Shown in pieces: positions 1 through 7,630 of a DNA stretch of 36,797 nucleotides. Numbering within the stretch: the first letter of the stretch is position 1; each line of letters starts with the position of its first letter. Both the position numbers and the translations under genes were made by a program. Where the stretch lies: contig JAFQED010000057.1 in NCBI GenBank assembly GCA_017415765.1, forward strand, positions 1 through 36,797, in the 5' to 3' direction. The notes below the pieces were generated by a model that saw nothing but the letters and a program-made list of their open reading frames with translations, made no database searches and was not told where the DNA came from. Source of the DNA: Desulfovibrio sp. GTDB lineage: Bacteria; Desulfobacterota; Desulfovibrionia; Desulfovibrionales; Desulfovibrionaceae.

Positions 1-160
1 ATAGGTGGTATAGGCTGAGTTTGGATAAGAATATGGATAAGCAACTGAGGTAGAAAGAACCTCAAAATTATCCGGTTCGGGGTCGGGAATCTTGCGATAT
101 GTATGTGAATTTAATGAAAAAGTGTCGTGAGAGACTTCAAGGTATGAATTATGAACTCCC
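1..160. other. Left edge, no gene recognised
   Basis: This AT-richer stretch holds no frame that looks like a real protein and no RNA gene I can recognise. It precedes repeat copy A. The end of a gene lying outside the window cannot be excluded, but nothing in the sequence supports one. Confidence 0.4.
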
Positions 161-347
161 TTGAAAATGGCAGTCGCTCTGGCGGACGCGCTTGTCCAGC
201 TTCGCTGGGAGAGCGGACGCCCGCGCCGTAAGCAAGCGGGACTTGTCCAGCCCGCTGGGAAACCGCGCTTTTCCCGCGCTTGTCCCGCCATGCGGGGAAG
301 CGTAGGCAGCGTGACGATTGAAACACAGAGTGTTTCAATCAAAAAAT
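161..347 (+). repeat. Dispersed hairpin repeat, copy A (longest copy)
   Basis: This stretch aligns over its length with 28806-28940 (same strand) and 1881-2014 (opposite strand), and its last third aligns with 11159-11205. Shared blocks in order are AATGGCAGTCGCTCTGGCGG, GAGCGGACGCCCGCGCCGT, a GCGGGA...TTCCCGC arm pair, GCGTAGGCAGCGT, and a perfect 11-bp stem GATTGAAACAC-AGA-GTGTTTCAATC (316-340) followed by an A-run. Compared with the other copies it carries three extra short hairpins (see 191-297). It codes for nothing recognisable and is not a T-tailed terminator on either strand. Confidence 0.85.
191..297 (+). repeat. Three 18-19 nt mini-hairpin insertions nested in repeat copy A
   Basis: Alignment with copy D (28806-28940) shows three extra segments in copy A: 191-209, 242-259 and 279-297. 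All begin CTTGTCC and each forms a small hairpin: CCAGC-TTC-GCTGG, CCAGC-C-GCTGG (minimal loop) and CCCGC-CAT-GCGGG. The flanks rejoin almost exactly as in the uninterrupted copies. The segments resemble each other more than their surroundings, so they look like repeated insertions of one small palindromic unit. The mechanism is unknown. Confidence 0.7.
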
Positions 348-384
348 GCACTAAAGAACCCCAATTTGGGGGTAGAAATGAAGA

Positions 385-419
385 AAGGGCTCATGTGCTG
401 AAATTACACATAAACCCTT
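385..419 (-). terminator. Probable terminator of tRNA-Thr
   Basis: Read on the minus strand, AAGGGTTTATGTG pairs with CACATGAGCCCTT to form a 13-bp stem (three G-U pairs) with a short AT-rich loop. It is followed by the pyrimidine-rich TCTTCATTTC. It begins 9 nt after the CCA end of the tRNA. Confidence 0.6.
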
Positions 420-427
420 GAATTTAT

Positions 428-503
428 TGGAGCCAGCTAAGAGACTTGAACTCTTGACCTGCTGATTACGAATCAGCTGCTCTACCAACTGAGCTAAGCT
501 GGC
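428..503 (-). tRNA. tRNA-Thr (anticodon CGU)
   Basis: The 76-nt minus-strand sequence folds as a complete cloverleaf. The acceptor stem is GCCAGCT/AGCTGGC, the D-arm is TAGCTCAGTTGGTAGAGCA, and the anticodon stem GCTGA/TCAGC has loop TTCGTAA. The T-arm contains GTTCAAGTC, and the 3' CCA is encoded. The anticodon CGT (plus-strand ACG at 468-470) reads the threonine codon ACG. Identity is by anticodon; the acceptor sequence was not compared with other tRNAs. Confidence 0.96.
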
Positions 504-533
504 ATGAGGAAACCTGTTTTCCGAACCAGGGTA

Positions 534-562
534 TAAATAGGGTAGAAAAAGGAAAAATGCAA
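534..562 (-). promoter_or_regulatory. Candidate promoter for tRNA-Thr
   Basis: On the minus strand TTGCAT and TATTTA are separated by 17 bp. This would place the start of transcription about 24 nt before the mature 5' end of the tRNA. Both boxes match the sigma-70 consensus only partly. Confidence 0.45.
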
Positions 563-633
563 GCCCTTTGTCCTCAAGCATCAGGGCAGACGTAGCTGGT
601 TTCCCGTGCATAGGAAGCATTTGGCACTTGCCC

Positions 634-666
634 AAAGGGGAGCAGCCCACACAGGCCCTCCCCTTT
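634..666 (-). terminator. Hairpin downstream of metK
   Basis: AAAGGGGAG (634-642) pairs perfectly with CTCCCCTTT (658-666) 22 nt past the metK stop. Read in the metK direction no T-run follows, while the opposite direction has TTTTGCTTTCT nearby. It is therefore a possible but non-canonical terminator. Confidence 0.4.
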
Positions 667-688
667 TGCTTTCTATGACTTATACTTG

Positions 689-1861
689 CTACACCTTGGC
701 GGCGGTACGCAGGTCGGCCACGGCGTTGGTGGATTCCCAGGTAAATTCGGGCAGTTCGCGGCCAAAATGCCCATAGCAGGAGGTCTTGGCATAGATGGGC
801 CGCTTGAGATCAAGGCGTTTGGTGATAAAGTAGGGACGCAGGTCAAAGACCTCACGCACGGCCCGCGTCAGCACTTCATCAGGAATTTCGCTACTGCCCT
901 GCGAGGACACCAGCACACTCACAGGCTGGGCCACACCGATGCAGTAGGCTATCTGCACTTCGCAGACAGGGGCCAGGCCGGCCGCCACTACATTCTTGGC
1001 GATGTAGCGGCCCATGTAGGCACCAGAACGGTCAACCTTGGAGGGATCCTTACCGGAGAAGGCCCCACCGCCGTGGTGGCCGCTGCCACCGTAGGTGTCC
1101 TGGATAATCTTGCGCCCGGTCAGGCCGCAGTCTCCCATGGGGCCGCCCACCACAAAACGCCCGGTGGTATTGATAAAAATTTCGCAGTCCTTTTCATCAA
1201 AGTAGCCAGAGGGTTCCAGAACGGGACGGATGACCTCGCGCCGCACGGCCTCGGCCACGTCGTCCTGGCTTACATGGGCCGCGTGCTGGGTGGAAACCAC
1301 CACATTATTGATACGCACGGGCTTGCCATCCTGATACTCAAAGGATACCTGGGTCTTTCCGTCGGGACGGAAGAAGTCCACAATGCCGTCCTTGCGCACC
1401 TTGGTCAGCCGCTGCGAAAGCTGATGCGCCCAGTAAATGGGGGCTGGCATCAGGGTAGCGGTTTCATTGCAGGCAAAACCAAACATCATGCCCTGGTCGC
1501 CCGCTCCCTGATCTTCAGGTGCGCTGCGCAGCACACCCTGGGCGATGTCCGGTGATTGGCGGTCAATGGAGGAAATGACCGCGCAGGTCTGCCAGTCGAA
1601 GCCCATTTCGGAGCTGTTGTAGCCAATCTCCTTGATGGTGTCACGCACAACGGTGGCAAAATCGGCGTAGCCACGGGTGCTGATCTCACCGGCAATAACG
1701 GCCATGCCGGTGGTCACAAGGGTTTCGCAAGCCACATGGGCATCGGGATCCTGTGCAAGGATCGTGTCAAGAATGGCATCGGAAATCTGGTCAGCCACCT
1801 TGTCAGGATGCCCTTCGGTGACGGATTCGGAAGTAAAGAAGTATTTGCCCTTGGTTTGCAT
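689..1861 (-). CDS. metK: S-adenosylmethionine synthetase
   Basis: MetK makes S-adenosylmethionine from methionine and ATP in the cytoplasm. The 390-aa product has the normal family length and its hallmark segments: [20 protein letters not shown] near the N-terminus, the [16 protein letters not shown] loop near residue 118, and the P-loop-like [19 protein letters not shown] about residues 265-283, followed by the [12 protein letters not shown] strand. The ATG at 1859-1861 lies behind AAGGAG with 6 nt spacing. Repeat copy B ends only about 20 nt upstream of the start codon, so its terminal hairpin is probably in the metK leader. No SAM riboswitch motif is visible. panC lies upstream on the same strand across the repeat. 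Confidence 0.97.
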   Translation of the reverse strand: MQTKGKYFFTSESVTEGHPDKVADQISDAILDTILAQDPDAHVACETLVTTGMAVIAGEISTRGYADFATVVRDTIKEIGYNSSEMGFDWQTCAVISSIDRQSPDIAQGVLRSAPEDQGAGDQGMMFGFACNETATLMPAPIYWAHQLSQRLTKVRKDGIVDFFRPDGKTQVSFEYQDGKPVRINNVVVSTQHAAHVSQDDVAEAVRREVIRPVLEPSGYFDEKDCEIFINTTGRFVVGGPMGDCGLTGRKIIQDTYGGSGHHGGGAFSGKDPSKVDRSGAYMGRYIAKNVVAAGLAPVCEVQIAYCIGVAQPVSVLVSSQGSSEIPDEVLTRAVREVFDLRPYFITKRLDLKRPIYAKTSCYGHFGRELPEFTWESTNAVADLRTAAKV

Positions 1862-1880
1862 GTCATGCTCCTTATACGCA

Positions 1881-2014
1881 TTTTTGATTGAACCACTCTG
1901 TGTTTCAATCGTTACGCTGCCTACGCTTCGCGGGAAAAACGTGCTTTTCCCGCTTGCTGACGGCGCGGGCGTCCGCTCAGGCGTCCGCCAGAGCGACTGC
2001 CATTGTCAATGGCA
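1881..2014 (-). repeat. Dispersed hairpin repeat, copy B (metK leader)
   Basis: Read on the minus strand this matches copy D almost base for base. It has TGCCATTG-T-CAATGGCA at its 5' end, then the CGCTCTGGCGGACGC and GAGCGGACGCCCGCGCC blocks, a GCGGGAAAA/TTTTCCCGC-type stem, GCGTAGGCAGCGT, and the terminal stem GATTGAAACAC/GTGGTTCAATC (one mismatch) with an A-run. It lacks the mini-hairpin insertions of copy A. It fills nearly the whole panC-metK gap. Confidence 0.85.
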
Positions 2015-2036
2015 TATCGCTCTCAGCCTACCCGCG

Positions 2037-2885
2037 TTACGGGCGCAGCAGGATATTGTCAATAAGCCGGGCCTTGCCCATGCGTACCGCACAGGCCATA
2101 AGCGCGGGGCCGTCCGTGGTGTCCAAAGCAGCCAATGTCTGCGGATGCACTATGGAAAGATAGTCAAGCCGCCCCAGAGGCAAATGCCGTACCCAATGTG
2201 CAAGCACCGCATCCCGGATGACCGGCACGCGGTTTTCTCCCCCTTCCACAAGACTGCGGGCCAAGAGCAGCCCCTGCTGGATGTGCGGGGCCTGGGCGCG
2301 CTCCTCTGGCGAAAGGTAGACGTTGCGGGAGGAAAGTGCCAGCCCGTCCTCCTCACGCACCGTGGGACGGGACTCGATGCGTACCGGCAGGTTCAGGTCA
2401 CGCACCATGCGCCGGATGATGGCCTGTTGCTGCCAGTCCTTTTGCCCGAATACGGCCACATCGGCCTGGCTCAGCATAAACAGCTTGAGAACCACCGTGC
2501 AGACCCCGCGAAAATGGATGGGCCGACTTTGCCCGCACAGACCACGGGCCAGCTCCGGCACTTCCACCCAGGTGGCGTGATCCGCAGCGTACATACTGCC
2601 CGGTTCCGGCATGAAGAGAGCATCGGCCCCCAGCTCACGTGCAATGGTGGCATCTCGCTCGGCATCACGCGGGTAGGCGGCAAGGTCTTCATCCGGACCA
2701 AATTGTGCAGGGTTCACAAAAAGGCTGACCACCATCCGGCGGGCAAGCCCACGCGCATGGCGCATCAGATCCATGTGTCCGGCATGGTAATAGCCCATGG
2801 TGGGTACAAGGGCGATGTCATCACCTGCCGTATGCCACTGGCGACACAGAGCCGCCAATTCTTGTGGAGAAGTTAATATCTGCAT
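2037..2885 (-). CDS. panC: Pantothenate synthetase
   Basis: PanC condenses pantoate with beta-alanine using ATP to give pantothenate, a coenzyme A precursor. The 282-aa product carries the family signatures in order. These are PTMGYYHAGH (28-37, containing the HxGH nucleotidyltransferase motif, with Tyr-Tyr where many family members have Asn-Leu), SLFVNPAQFGPDEDLAAYPR, the HFRGV substrate loop, FGQKDWQQ, and the REEDGLALSSRN (KMSKS-like) segment. Length is normal. No other pan gene is in the window. The gap to metK downstream is filled by repeat copy B. Confidence 0.97.
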   Translation of the reverse strand: MQILTSPQELAALCRQWHTAGDDIALVPTMGYYHAGHMDLMRHARGLARRMVVSLFVNPAQFGPDEDLAAYPRDAERDATIARELGADALFMPEPGSMYAADHATWVEVPELARGLCGQSRPIHFRGVCTVVLKLFMLSQADVAVFGQKDWQQQAIIRRMVRDLNLPVRIESRPTVREEDGLALSSRNVYLSPEERAQAPHIQQGLLLARSLVEGGENRVPVIRDAVLAHWVRHLPLGRLDYLSIVHPQTLAALDTTDGPALMACAVRMGKARLIDNILLRP

Positions 2886-3097
2886 ATCAAGGTATTGAGA
2901 TATAATCAGTGACCGGATGTTTATACACGCCCGGCTCTTTCTTGTAAAGAGGCAGACGTAAACCCAAACTTACCGGGCAACCTGCACCATGGACACCCCG
3001 CCATGCCATTGGCCTTGCCTCACCCCCGTTCACAAACATAACCCGACCTTGACCACGGGCCGGGCTTGCGGGCATAACAGGCCGCAGGAGGCCCACC

Positions 3098-3664
3098 ATG
3101 CTCAAACCCTTCTATCAGGGCAAGCTCGACACCTTCTGCGCCATCTATGCCGTGCTGAACGGCCTACGCCTTACCCACGGTATCCGTGTCTCACGGGCGC
3201 GTGACATCCTCAATGAAACCTTGCTGGCCCTGGCCGCCACTCCAGAGGCATTCCGCGCCGTACTGGAACAAAAAACCGACTATCTCCATTTGGTGGACGG
3301 CCTTTTGCGCGCTCAAAGCCGGGCCTTCCCCCTGGAAGTCATTCGCCCCTTCGAGCAGAGCCAGCCTCCGCCGGAGGAGCTTTGGCAGACCTTTCGACAG
3401 TGGCTTATCCCCGGCGCAAAACGGGCTGCCATCTTTCGCTTTACCCGCAGCATGTCGCCTGATGTGCCGCCGCTCAACCGCCACTGGACCACCGCCGACC
3501 GCATGGATGACGAGATCCTGCACCTTTTTGACTGTAGCCACGAGGCCGAGGCCATCCTCAACATCCGCAAGGACAGCTTTGTAACCCGGCCTGAGGCTGT
3601 CACTGCTGGTCGGCTGCTCTGCATCCTGCCGGAAAGTGTGCGCTTTTTGCGTCTGCCGTTCTGA
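3098..3664 (+). CDS. Small papain-like (putative cysteine peptidase fold) protein
   Basis: This 188-aa protein of unknown role begins behind AGGAGG with 6 nt spacing. Near the N-terminus it has GKLDTFCAIYAVLNGLRL (8-25), in which Cys14 sits at the start of a helix ending in Asn21. This resembles the catalytic-Cys helix of papain-like and C39-like peptidases. A His-Trp pair (129-130) and an LFDCS segment with Asp145 follow, which could supply the His and Asp of a Cys-His-Asp triad. No signal peptide or membrane segment is seen, so it should be cytoplasmic. It stands alone, divergent from panC, and ends at a strong terminator. The family assignment is inferred from motif order only. Confidence 0.7.
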   Translation: MLKPFYQGKLDTFCAIYAVLNGLRLTHGIRVSRARDILNETLLALAATPEAFRAVLEQKTDYLHLVDGLLRAQSRAFPLEVIRPFEQSQPPPEELWQTFRQWLIPGAKRAAIFRFTRSMSPDVPPLNRHWTTADRMDDEILHLFDCSHEAEAILNIRKDSFVTRPEAVTAGRLLCILPESVRFLRLPF

Positions 3665-3679
3665 GTAAGCACGTAAAGC

Positions 3680-3719
3680 ATAGAAGAGGGCCGCCCCAAT
3701 GGGGACGGCCCTCTTCTAT
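3680..3719. terminator. Bidirectional terminator
   Basis: ATAGAAGAGGGCCG (3680-3693) pairs perfectly with CGGCCCTCTTCTAT (3706-3719) around a C-rich/G-rich inner stem. It lies between two convergent genes, the papain-like gene and the S1 gene. Its A/T-ended arms suit termination in both directions. Confidence 0.88.
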
Positions 3720-3739
3720 ATTCCGAAAGGCGTTACAGC

Positions 3740-5446
3740 CTAGCTGTTTTCGCTTTCCTCAAACTTCTGCTTGAGCAGATCGCCCAGGCTCTGGCCGGAT
3801 TCCTGCGGGCCAGCGTGGAATTCCTTGGGCTTGCGCTCTTCTTCATCCCGTATCTGCTTGATGGAAAGACCCAGGCGGCGTTCCTCTGCACTGACATGGA
3901 TGACCTTGGCCTGGATCTCCTGCCCTTCCTTGAAGGATTCGGCCGGAGCCTTGACCTTTTTGCCGGAAAGTTCGGAAACGTGCACCAGCCCTTCAATGCC
4001 TTCTTCCACTTCCACAAAGAGGCCGAAGTCGGTGATATTGGTCACCGTACCGGTAACGGTGCAGCCCACGGGGTAGGTGGCAGGCACATGGCCCCACGGG
4101 TCATCACGCAGCTGCTTGACACCCAGGGTGAACTTTTCGTTTTCCTGATCCACGGTCAGCACCTTGGCCTGCACGATGTCACCGACCTTGTACAGCTCGC
4201 TGGGATGGCGCACCTTCTTGGTCCAGGAAATGTCAGAGACATGGATAAGGCCGTCAATACCGTCCTCGATACCGATGAACATACCGAATTCGGTGATATT
4301 CTTGATAGCACCTTCAAGGATGGTTCCTTCGGGGTACTTTTCGGCCACCAGTTCCCAGGGATTGGGCCGCACCTGCTTCATGCCGAGGCTGATGCGCTTC
4401 TTTTCGCCATCCACGCCAAGGATGACCACTTCCACTTCGTCACCGGTATGCACCATCTGGGAGGGGTGGCGCAGCTTGCGCGTCCAGGACATTTCGGAGA
4501 TGTGTACAAGACCTTCCACACCGGCTTCCAGTTCCACAAAGGCACCATAATCCACAAGATTGGTGACCTTACCTGTGCACTTGGCACCTTCGGGGAAGCG
4601 GGCAGAAATATCCTGCCACGGGTCGGGCACAAGCTGCTTGAGGCCCAGCGAGACCTTGTTGTTTTCGCGATCAAAGGAGAGCACTTTCAGGGTCAGATCC
4701 TGACCCATAGTGATCATTTCCTTGGGATGGCGGATGCGCTTCCAGCTCATGTCGGTGATGTGCAGCAGCCCGTCCAGCCCGCCAAGGTCAACAAAGACGC
4801 CGTACTCGGTGAGGTTCTTGGCCTTGCCCTGCACGATCTGGCCTTCCTCAAGGGTACGCAGCAGTTCCTGCCGTTTGGAATCGCGTTCTTCCTCAAGCAG
4901 CACACGACGCGAAACGATCACATTGCTGCGACGGCGGTTGATCTTGAGTACGCGGAACTCGAATTCCTGATTGACCAGGGCATCCATGTCAGGCACGGGG
5001 CGCAGATCCACATGCGAACCGGGCAAAAACGCCTCTACCCCGCCGATGTCCACAGTGTAACCGCCCTTGATGCGGCGCACGATATGGCCCTTGATGACCC
5101 TGTTGTTTTCCTGCACGTCTTCAAGCTGGTCAAAGACCTGCATGCGCTTGGCCTTCTCAAAGGACAGGGTGATGGTGCCGTCCATTTCGTTCTTGCGAAC
5201 TACATAGACGTCCACCTTGTCGCCCACGCTGACAACGAGGTTGCCGGCCGCATCGCGAAATTCTGCCGCAGGAATCTGCCCTTCGGACTTGAAGTTCACA
5301 TCCACCAGCACGCTGTCTTCATTAACGCGGACGATCTCGCCCTTGGTGATAGAGCCTTCCTCAAGGTCGCCAAAGTCAGGATTGAGGTAGTTTTCGAGGG
5401 CACTGCCGAAATCAATTTCGTCGTGCCCGGTTTCCTTGTCTGCCAT
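3740..5446 (-). CDS. rpsA: 30S ribosomal protein S1
   Basis: S1 binds mRNA on the small ribosomal subunit through repeated S1 (OB-fold) domains. The 568-aa product shows six such units. Units three to six are closely similar, each with a GxVxNxxxxGxFVxL/V core, an H-I/V-S/T-D/E-MSW or SDISW strand and an ending like xxxSLGxKQL. The acidic tail ends KQKFEESENS. The start chosen is the ATG at 5444-5446, 9 nt after GGAGG. The longer frame upstream would translate the ribosome binding site itself and begin with TTG. The gene is monocistronic: the qmo terminator lies upstream and a shared terminator downstream. Confidence 0.96.
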   Translation of the reverse strand: MADKETGHDEIDFGSALENYLNPDFGDLEEGSITKGEIVRVNEDSVLVDVNFKSEGQIPAAEFRDAAGNLVVSVGDKVDVYVVRKNEMDGTITLSFEKAKRMQVFDQLEDVQENNRVIKGHIVRRIKGGYTVDIGGVEAFLPGSHVDLRPVPDMDALVNQEFEFRVLKINRRRSNVIVSRRVLLEEERDSKRQELLRTLEEGQIVQGKAKNLTEYGVFVDLGGLDGLLHITDMSWKRIRHPKEMITMGQDLTLKVLSFDRENNKVSLGLKQLVPDPWQDISARFPEGAKCTGKVTNLVDYGAFVELEAGVEGLVHISEMSWTRKLRHPSQMVHTGDEVEVVILGVDGEKKRISLGMKQVRPNPWELVAEKYPEGTILEGAIKNITEFGMFIGIEDGIDGLIHVSDISWTKKVRHPSELYKVGDIVQAKVLTVDQENEKFTLGVKQLRDDPWGHVPATYPVGCTVTGTVTNITDFGLFVEVEEGIEGLVHVSELSGKKVKAPAESFKEGQEIQAKVIHVSAEERRLGLSIKQIRDEEERKPKEFHAGPQESGQSLGDLLKQKFEESENS

Positions 5447-5588
5447 GTTCCCAAGCCTCCACAAAAAATTTCCCTTCCCAAAAAGGGGTTTGAATAATTA
5501 GCAGGAAAGAACATGGAACACAAGAAAAATCTCTTGTCCGTTTCCCCTGGCCGGTGCAGCCCGCAGTGCAATGCGCGGGACTTTCCCA

Positions 5589-5622
5589 TAAAAGAGACCC
5601 CATCCTTCAGGATGGGGTCTCT
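5589..5622 (-). terminator. Terminator of the qmo operon
   Basis: A perfect 13-bp stem AGAGACCCCATCC/GGATGGGGTCTCT (5593-5605 with 5610-5622) with a 4-nt loop is followed on the minus strand by TTTTATGG. It lies 42 nt after the qmoD stop. Confidence 0.9.
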
Positions 5623-5664
5623 GTTTGCAAACAGCCGTACCAGTGCAGACTGTTTTCTGAAGTG

Positions 5665-6384
5665 TTAGAAGCCGAAGCCGTCGGAGTTGGCACCGGAGGA
5701 GCCGAAACCGAAGTCATCGGGCACACTGTTTTCTTCGGCCGGGGCAGCATCTGCCTCAGCAGCACCGGCGGCACCGGCAGCTACGCCACCAACCACCATG
5801 CCCTTGAGGCCGTCCTTGATGGCGTCCTTGATGTTCTGCATCAGGTCATCATGGCTGATGGCCACCTTACCCTGATATTCGGCAACCTGACGGCGCAGCC
5901 CGCCCATATCGGCGTTGAGGGTCTTGATCTTGCCTTCAAGCTCGTCCACCTTCTTCTGCAGGACTTCAGCCTGTCCCTGCCAGGGTTCAAGCTCCTGAAC
6001 GCGCTTTTCCAGTTCCACACAGGCTGCCGTCTGGGCAGCCAGGCTCTTGTCGCTTTCAGCCAGCCAGTCCAGCACCTTGGCGGTCATGGCCTTGGTAGGG
6101 CCATCCATGGGGGTAAGGGAGATATTGGCACCCAGGCTCTTGCTGGCACGGGCCACAAAGGCGTTCCAATCCTGTCCCTCGTTCCATTCCAGTTCCAGAA
6201 AACGGGGATACCAGCGGGCCAGCCAGCTCGCGGCAAACGGGGCAACGGCCTTGGCGCAACAGTCGCAGCCAATGCTACGCCCGGCCACATAACCGGCCAG
6301 ATCTTTCACATCCACGCCTTCCTTGCCCACAACGAGGGCCAGCACGGATTCTACGGAAAACACTTTGCGATTGCTATCAGACAT
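5665..6384 (-). CDS. qmoD: QmoD-like protein, last gene of the qmo operon
   Basis: This 239-aa protein of unknown biochemical role sits where Desulfovibrio genomes carry the promoter-distal gene after qmoABC (DVU0851 in D. vulgaris, from memory). It has no signal peptide or clear membrane span. Three cysteines (Cys40, 42, 43 in GCDCCAKA) could bind a metal or be redox active. Residues about 110-172 form heptad-rich coiled coil. An Ala/Gly-rich hinge (198-215) precedes an acidic tail ending in FGFGSSGANSDGFGF, a repeated FGF pattern. The start at 6384 follows GAGGAGGAGG with 5 nt spacing. Upstream in-frame extension would run back to the qmoC stop without a ribosome binding site. Confidence 0.82.
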   Translation of the reverse strand: MSDSNRKVFSVESVLALVVGKEGVDVKDLAGYVAGRSIGCDCCAKAVAPFAASWLARWYPRFLELEWNEGQDWNAFVARASKSLGANISLTPMDGPTKAMTAKVLDWLAESDKSLAAQTAACVELEKRVQELEPWQGQAEVLQKKVDELEGKIKTLNADMGGLRRQVAEYQGKVAISHDDLMQNIKDAIKDGLKGMVVGGVAAGAAGAAEADAAPAEENSVPDDFGFGSSGANSDGFGF

Positions 6385-6438
6385 GGCGGCCTCCTCCTCG
6401 GAGATCGATTTTGTTGATTCGTTTACACCCGGCTGCAA

Positions 6439-7617
6439 CTAGCGCCCGTACATCCGCACATAGACCAGAGCCGCCGTGCGATAGACGAAGTGCCCCAGCT
6501 TGGACCACGGCAAGTAGGCAAAGAGCATCCAGACAAAGACCAGATGCAGGTAGTACACCACGAAGGCCGGTTCGATGACATCAGCCAGACGCAGGCACTG
6601 GGCCAACACGCCAGTGACGGCCACCAGCCAGATGATGCCCAGCAGATACCAGTCATAGTAGCTGGAGACCTGCTTTGCCGGGTTGAGGCACATGCGCCGC
6701 CAGGTCAGGACAGCAAGGCCAGCCAGCAACATCAATGCGCCGATGTTGGCCAGGATCTTGACCGGGAAGGTCAGCGGCATGGGCGTTTCGATCTTGATCA
6801 TCGGAATGACCTTGCCGCCCCAGTGACCAATGGCCACCACTGCCGTCACAAAGGCCAGGATGCAGAAGCTGTACACCAGCAGCATGTGCCCGTTCTTGCG
6901 ATTGGGCGCACTTTTTTGTGTTGCCGGGCCGTCATCGCAATCATCAAACTTGCGGTGGGTGATGACTTCATCCCACAGAACGTCCCAAAGATGCCAGATC
7001 CAGCTCTTGGTTTTACCGATAACGGTCAACCCGCCTTCGGGCTTGAACATGGCCCAAAGTTTCATCACGCCGCGCATCAGGATGAAGCAGGCCCCGAAGA
7101 AGGTCAGCATGAAGATGGGGTCAATGGTGTAGTCACCATAGAATATCTGACCAAAGACGATACGGCCGTTGGCAGCGCGGGGGAACCATTCACCGCCATT
7201 GTAACCGGCGCGGATCCACCAGACCACCAACCAGAGAAGAGCTGGGATGGCAAAGAGGAAGGGCAGGCCGGAGGGCTTGCTCATCCACTTGCCAATGATG
7301 GAGGGCGAGGTCAGATCCTTGTAGATAACGTTGCGGGCTGCGGCCATCATGTCTGCGGGCTTGGCCCCACGCGGGCAAAGGTCGGAGCAGTTGCCGCAGT
7401 TGTGGCAAAGCCAGAGATCCACATCGGCTTGCAGCTTGTCCTTGAGGCCCCACGAAGCCCAGACCATTTCCTTGCGCGGATAGGGCGCATTGGCCGGGGC
7501 CATGGGGCAGGCCACGGAACAGGTGGCGCACTGGAAGCACTTTTTGAGGGATTCGCCCCCGGCTTCCGTCAACGCTCTGGTAAATTCCGTATCCGGTTTG
7601 AGTGTACACTGTGCCAT
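6439..7617 (-). CDS. qmoC: Quinone-interacting membrane-bound oxidoreductase subunit C
   Basis: QmoC is the membrane anchor that exchanges electrons with menaquinol for AprBA through QmoA/B. It fuses an HdrC-like soluble head to an HdrE/NarI-like cytochrome b domain. The 392-aa product shows two [4Fe-4S] sites, Cys27/30/33/37 and Cys71/74/77/81. About six hydrophobic spans follow, with histidines that could hold heme b, and the C-terminus is basic. The start at 7617 is 9 nt after AGGAGG; an ATG nine bases upstream is too close to that site. The ribosome binding site overlaps the qmoB stop codon, which suggests translational coupling. Confidence 0.95.
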   Translation of the reverse strand: MAQCTLKPDTEFTRALTEAGGESLKKCFQCATCSVACPMAPANAPYPRKEMVWASWGLKDKLQADVDLWLCHNCGNCSDLCPRGAKPADMMAAARNVIYKDLTSPSIIGKWMSKPSGLPFLFAIPALLWLVVWWIRAGYNGGEWFPRAANGRIVFGQIFYGDYTIDPIFMLTFFGACFILMRGVMKLWAMFKPEGGLTVIGKTKSWIWHLWDVLWDEVITHRKFDDCDDGPATQKSAPNRKNGHMLLVYSFCILAFVTAVVAIGHWGGKVIPMIKIETPMPLTFPVKILANIGALMLLAGLAVLTWRRMCLNPAKQVSSYYDWYLLGIIWLVAVTGVLAQCLRLADVIEPAFVVYYLHLVFVWMLFAYLPWSKLGHFVYRTAALVYVRMYGR

Positions 7618-7630
7618 TGCTGCCATCCTC

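Noticed and set aside
316-340. Repeat-end hairpin GATTGAAACAC as an intrinsic terminator
   Set aside because: The hairpin is followed by an A-run on the plus strand and preceded by a T-run on the minus strand, so there is no T-tail downstream in either direction.
161-347. CRISPR array
   Set aside because: The short repeats are only 18-19 nt, number three, and are not separated by spacers of regular length. No cas gene is present.
351-650. Minus-strand open frame of 99 codons
   Set aside because: It runs through the complete tRNA-Thr gene and its promoter and has no recognisable protein features.
1862-2036. SAM riboswitch before metK
   Set aside because: The gap is almost entirely repeat copy B. 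No conserved SAM-riboswitch core is visible, and the same sequence occurs at unrelated sites.
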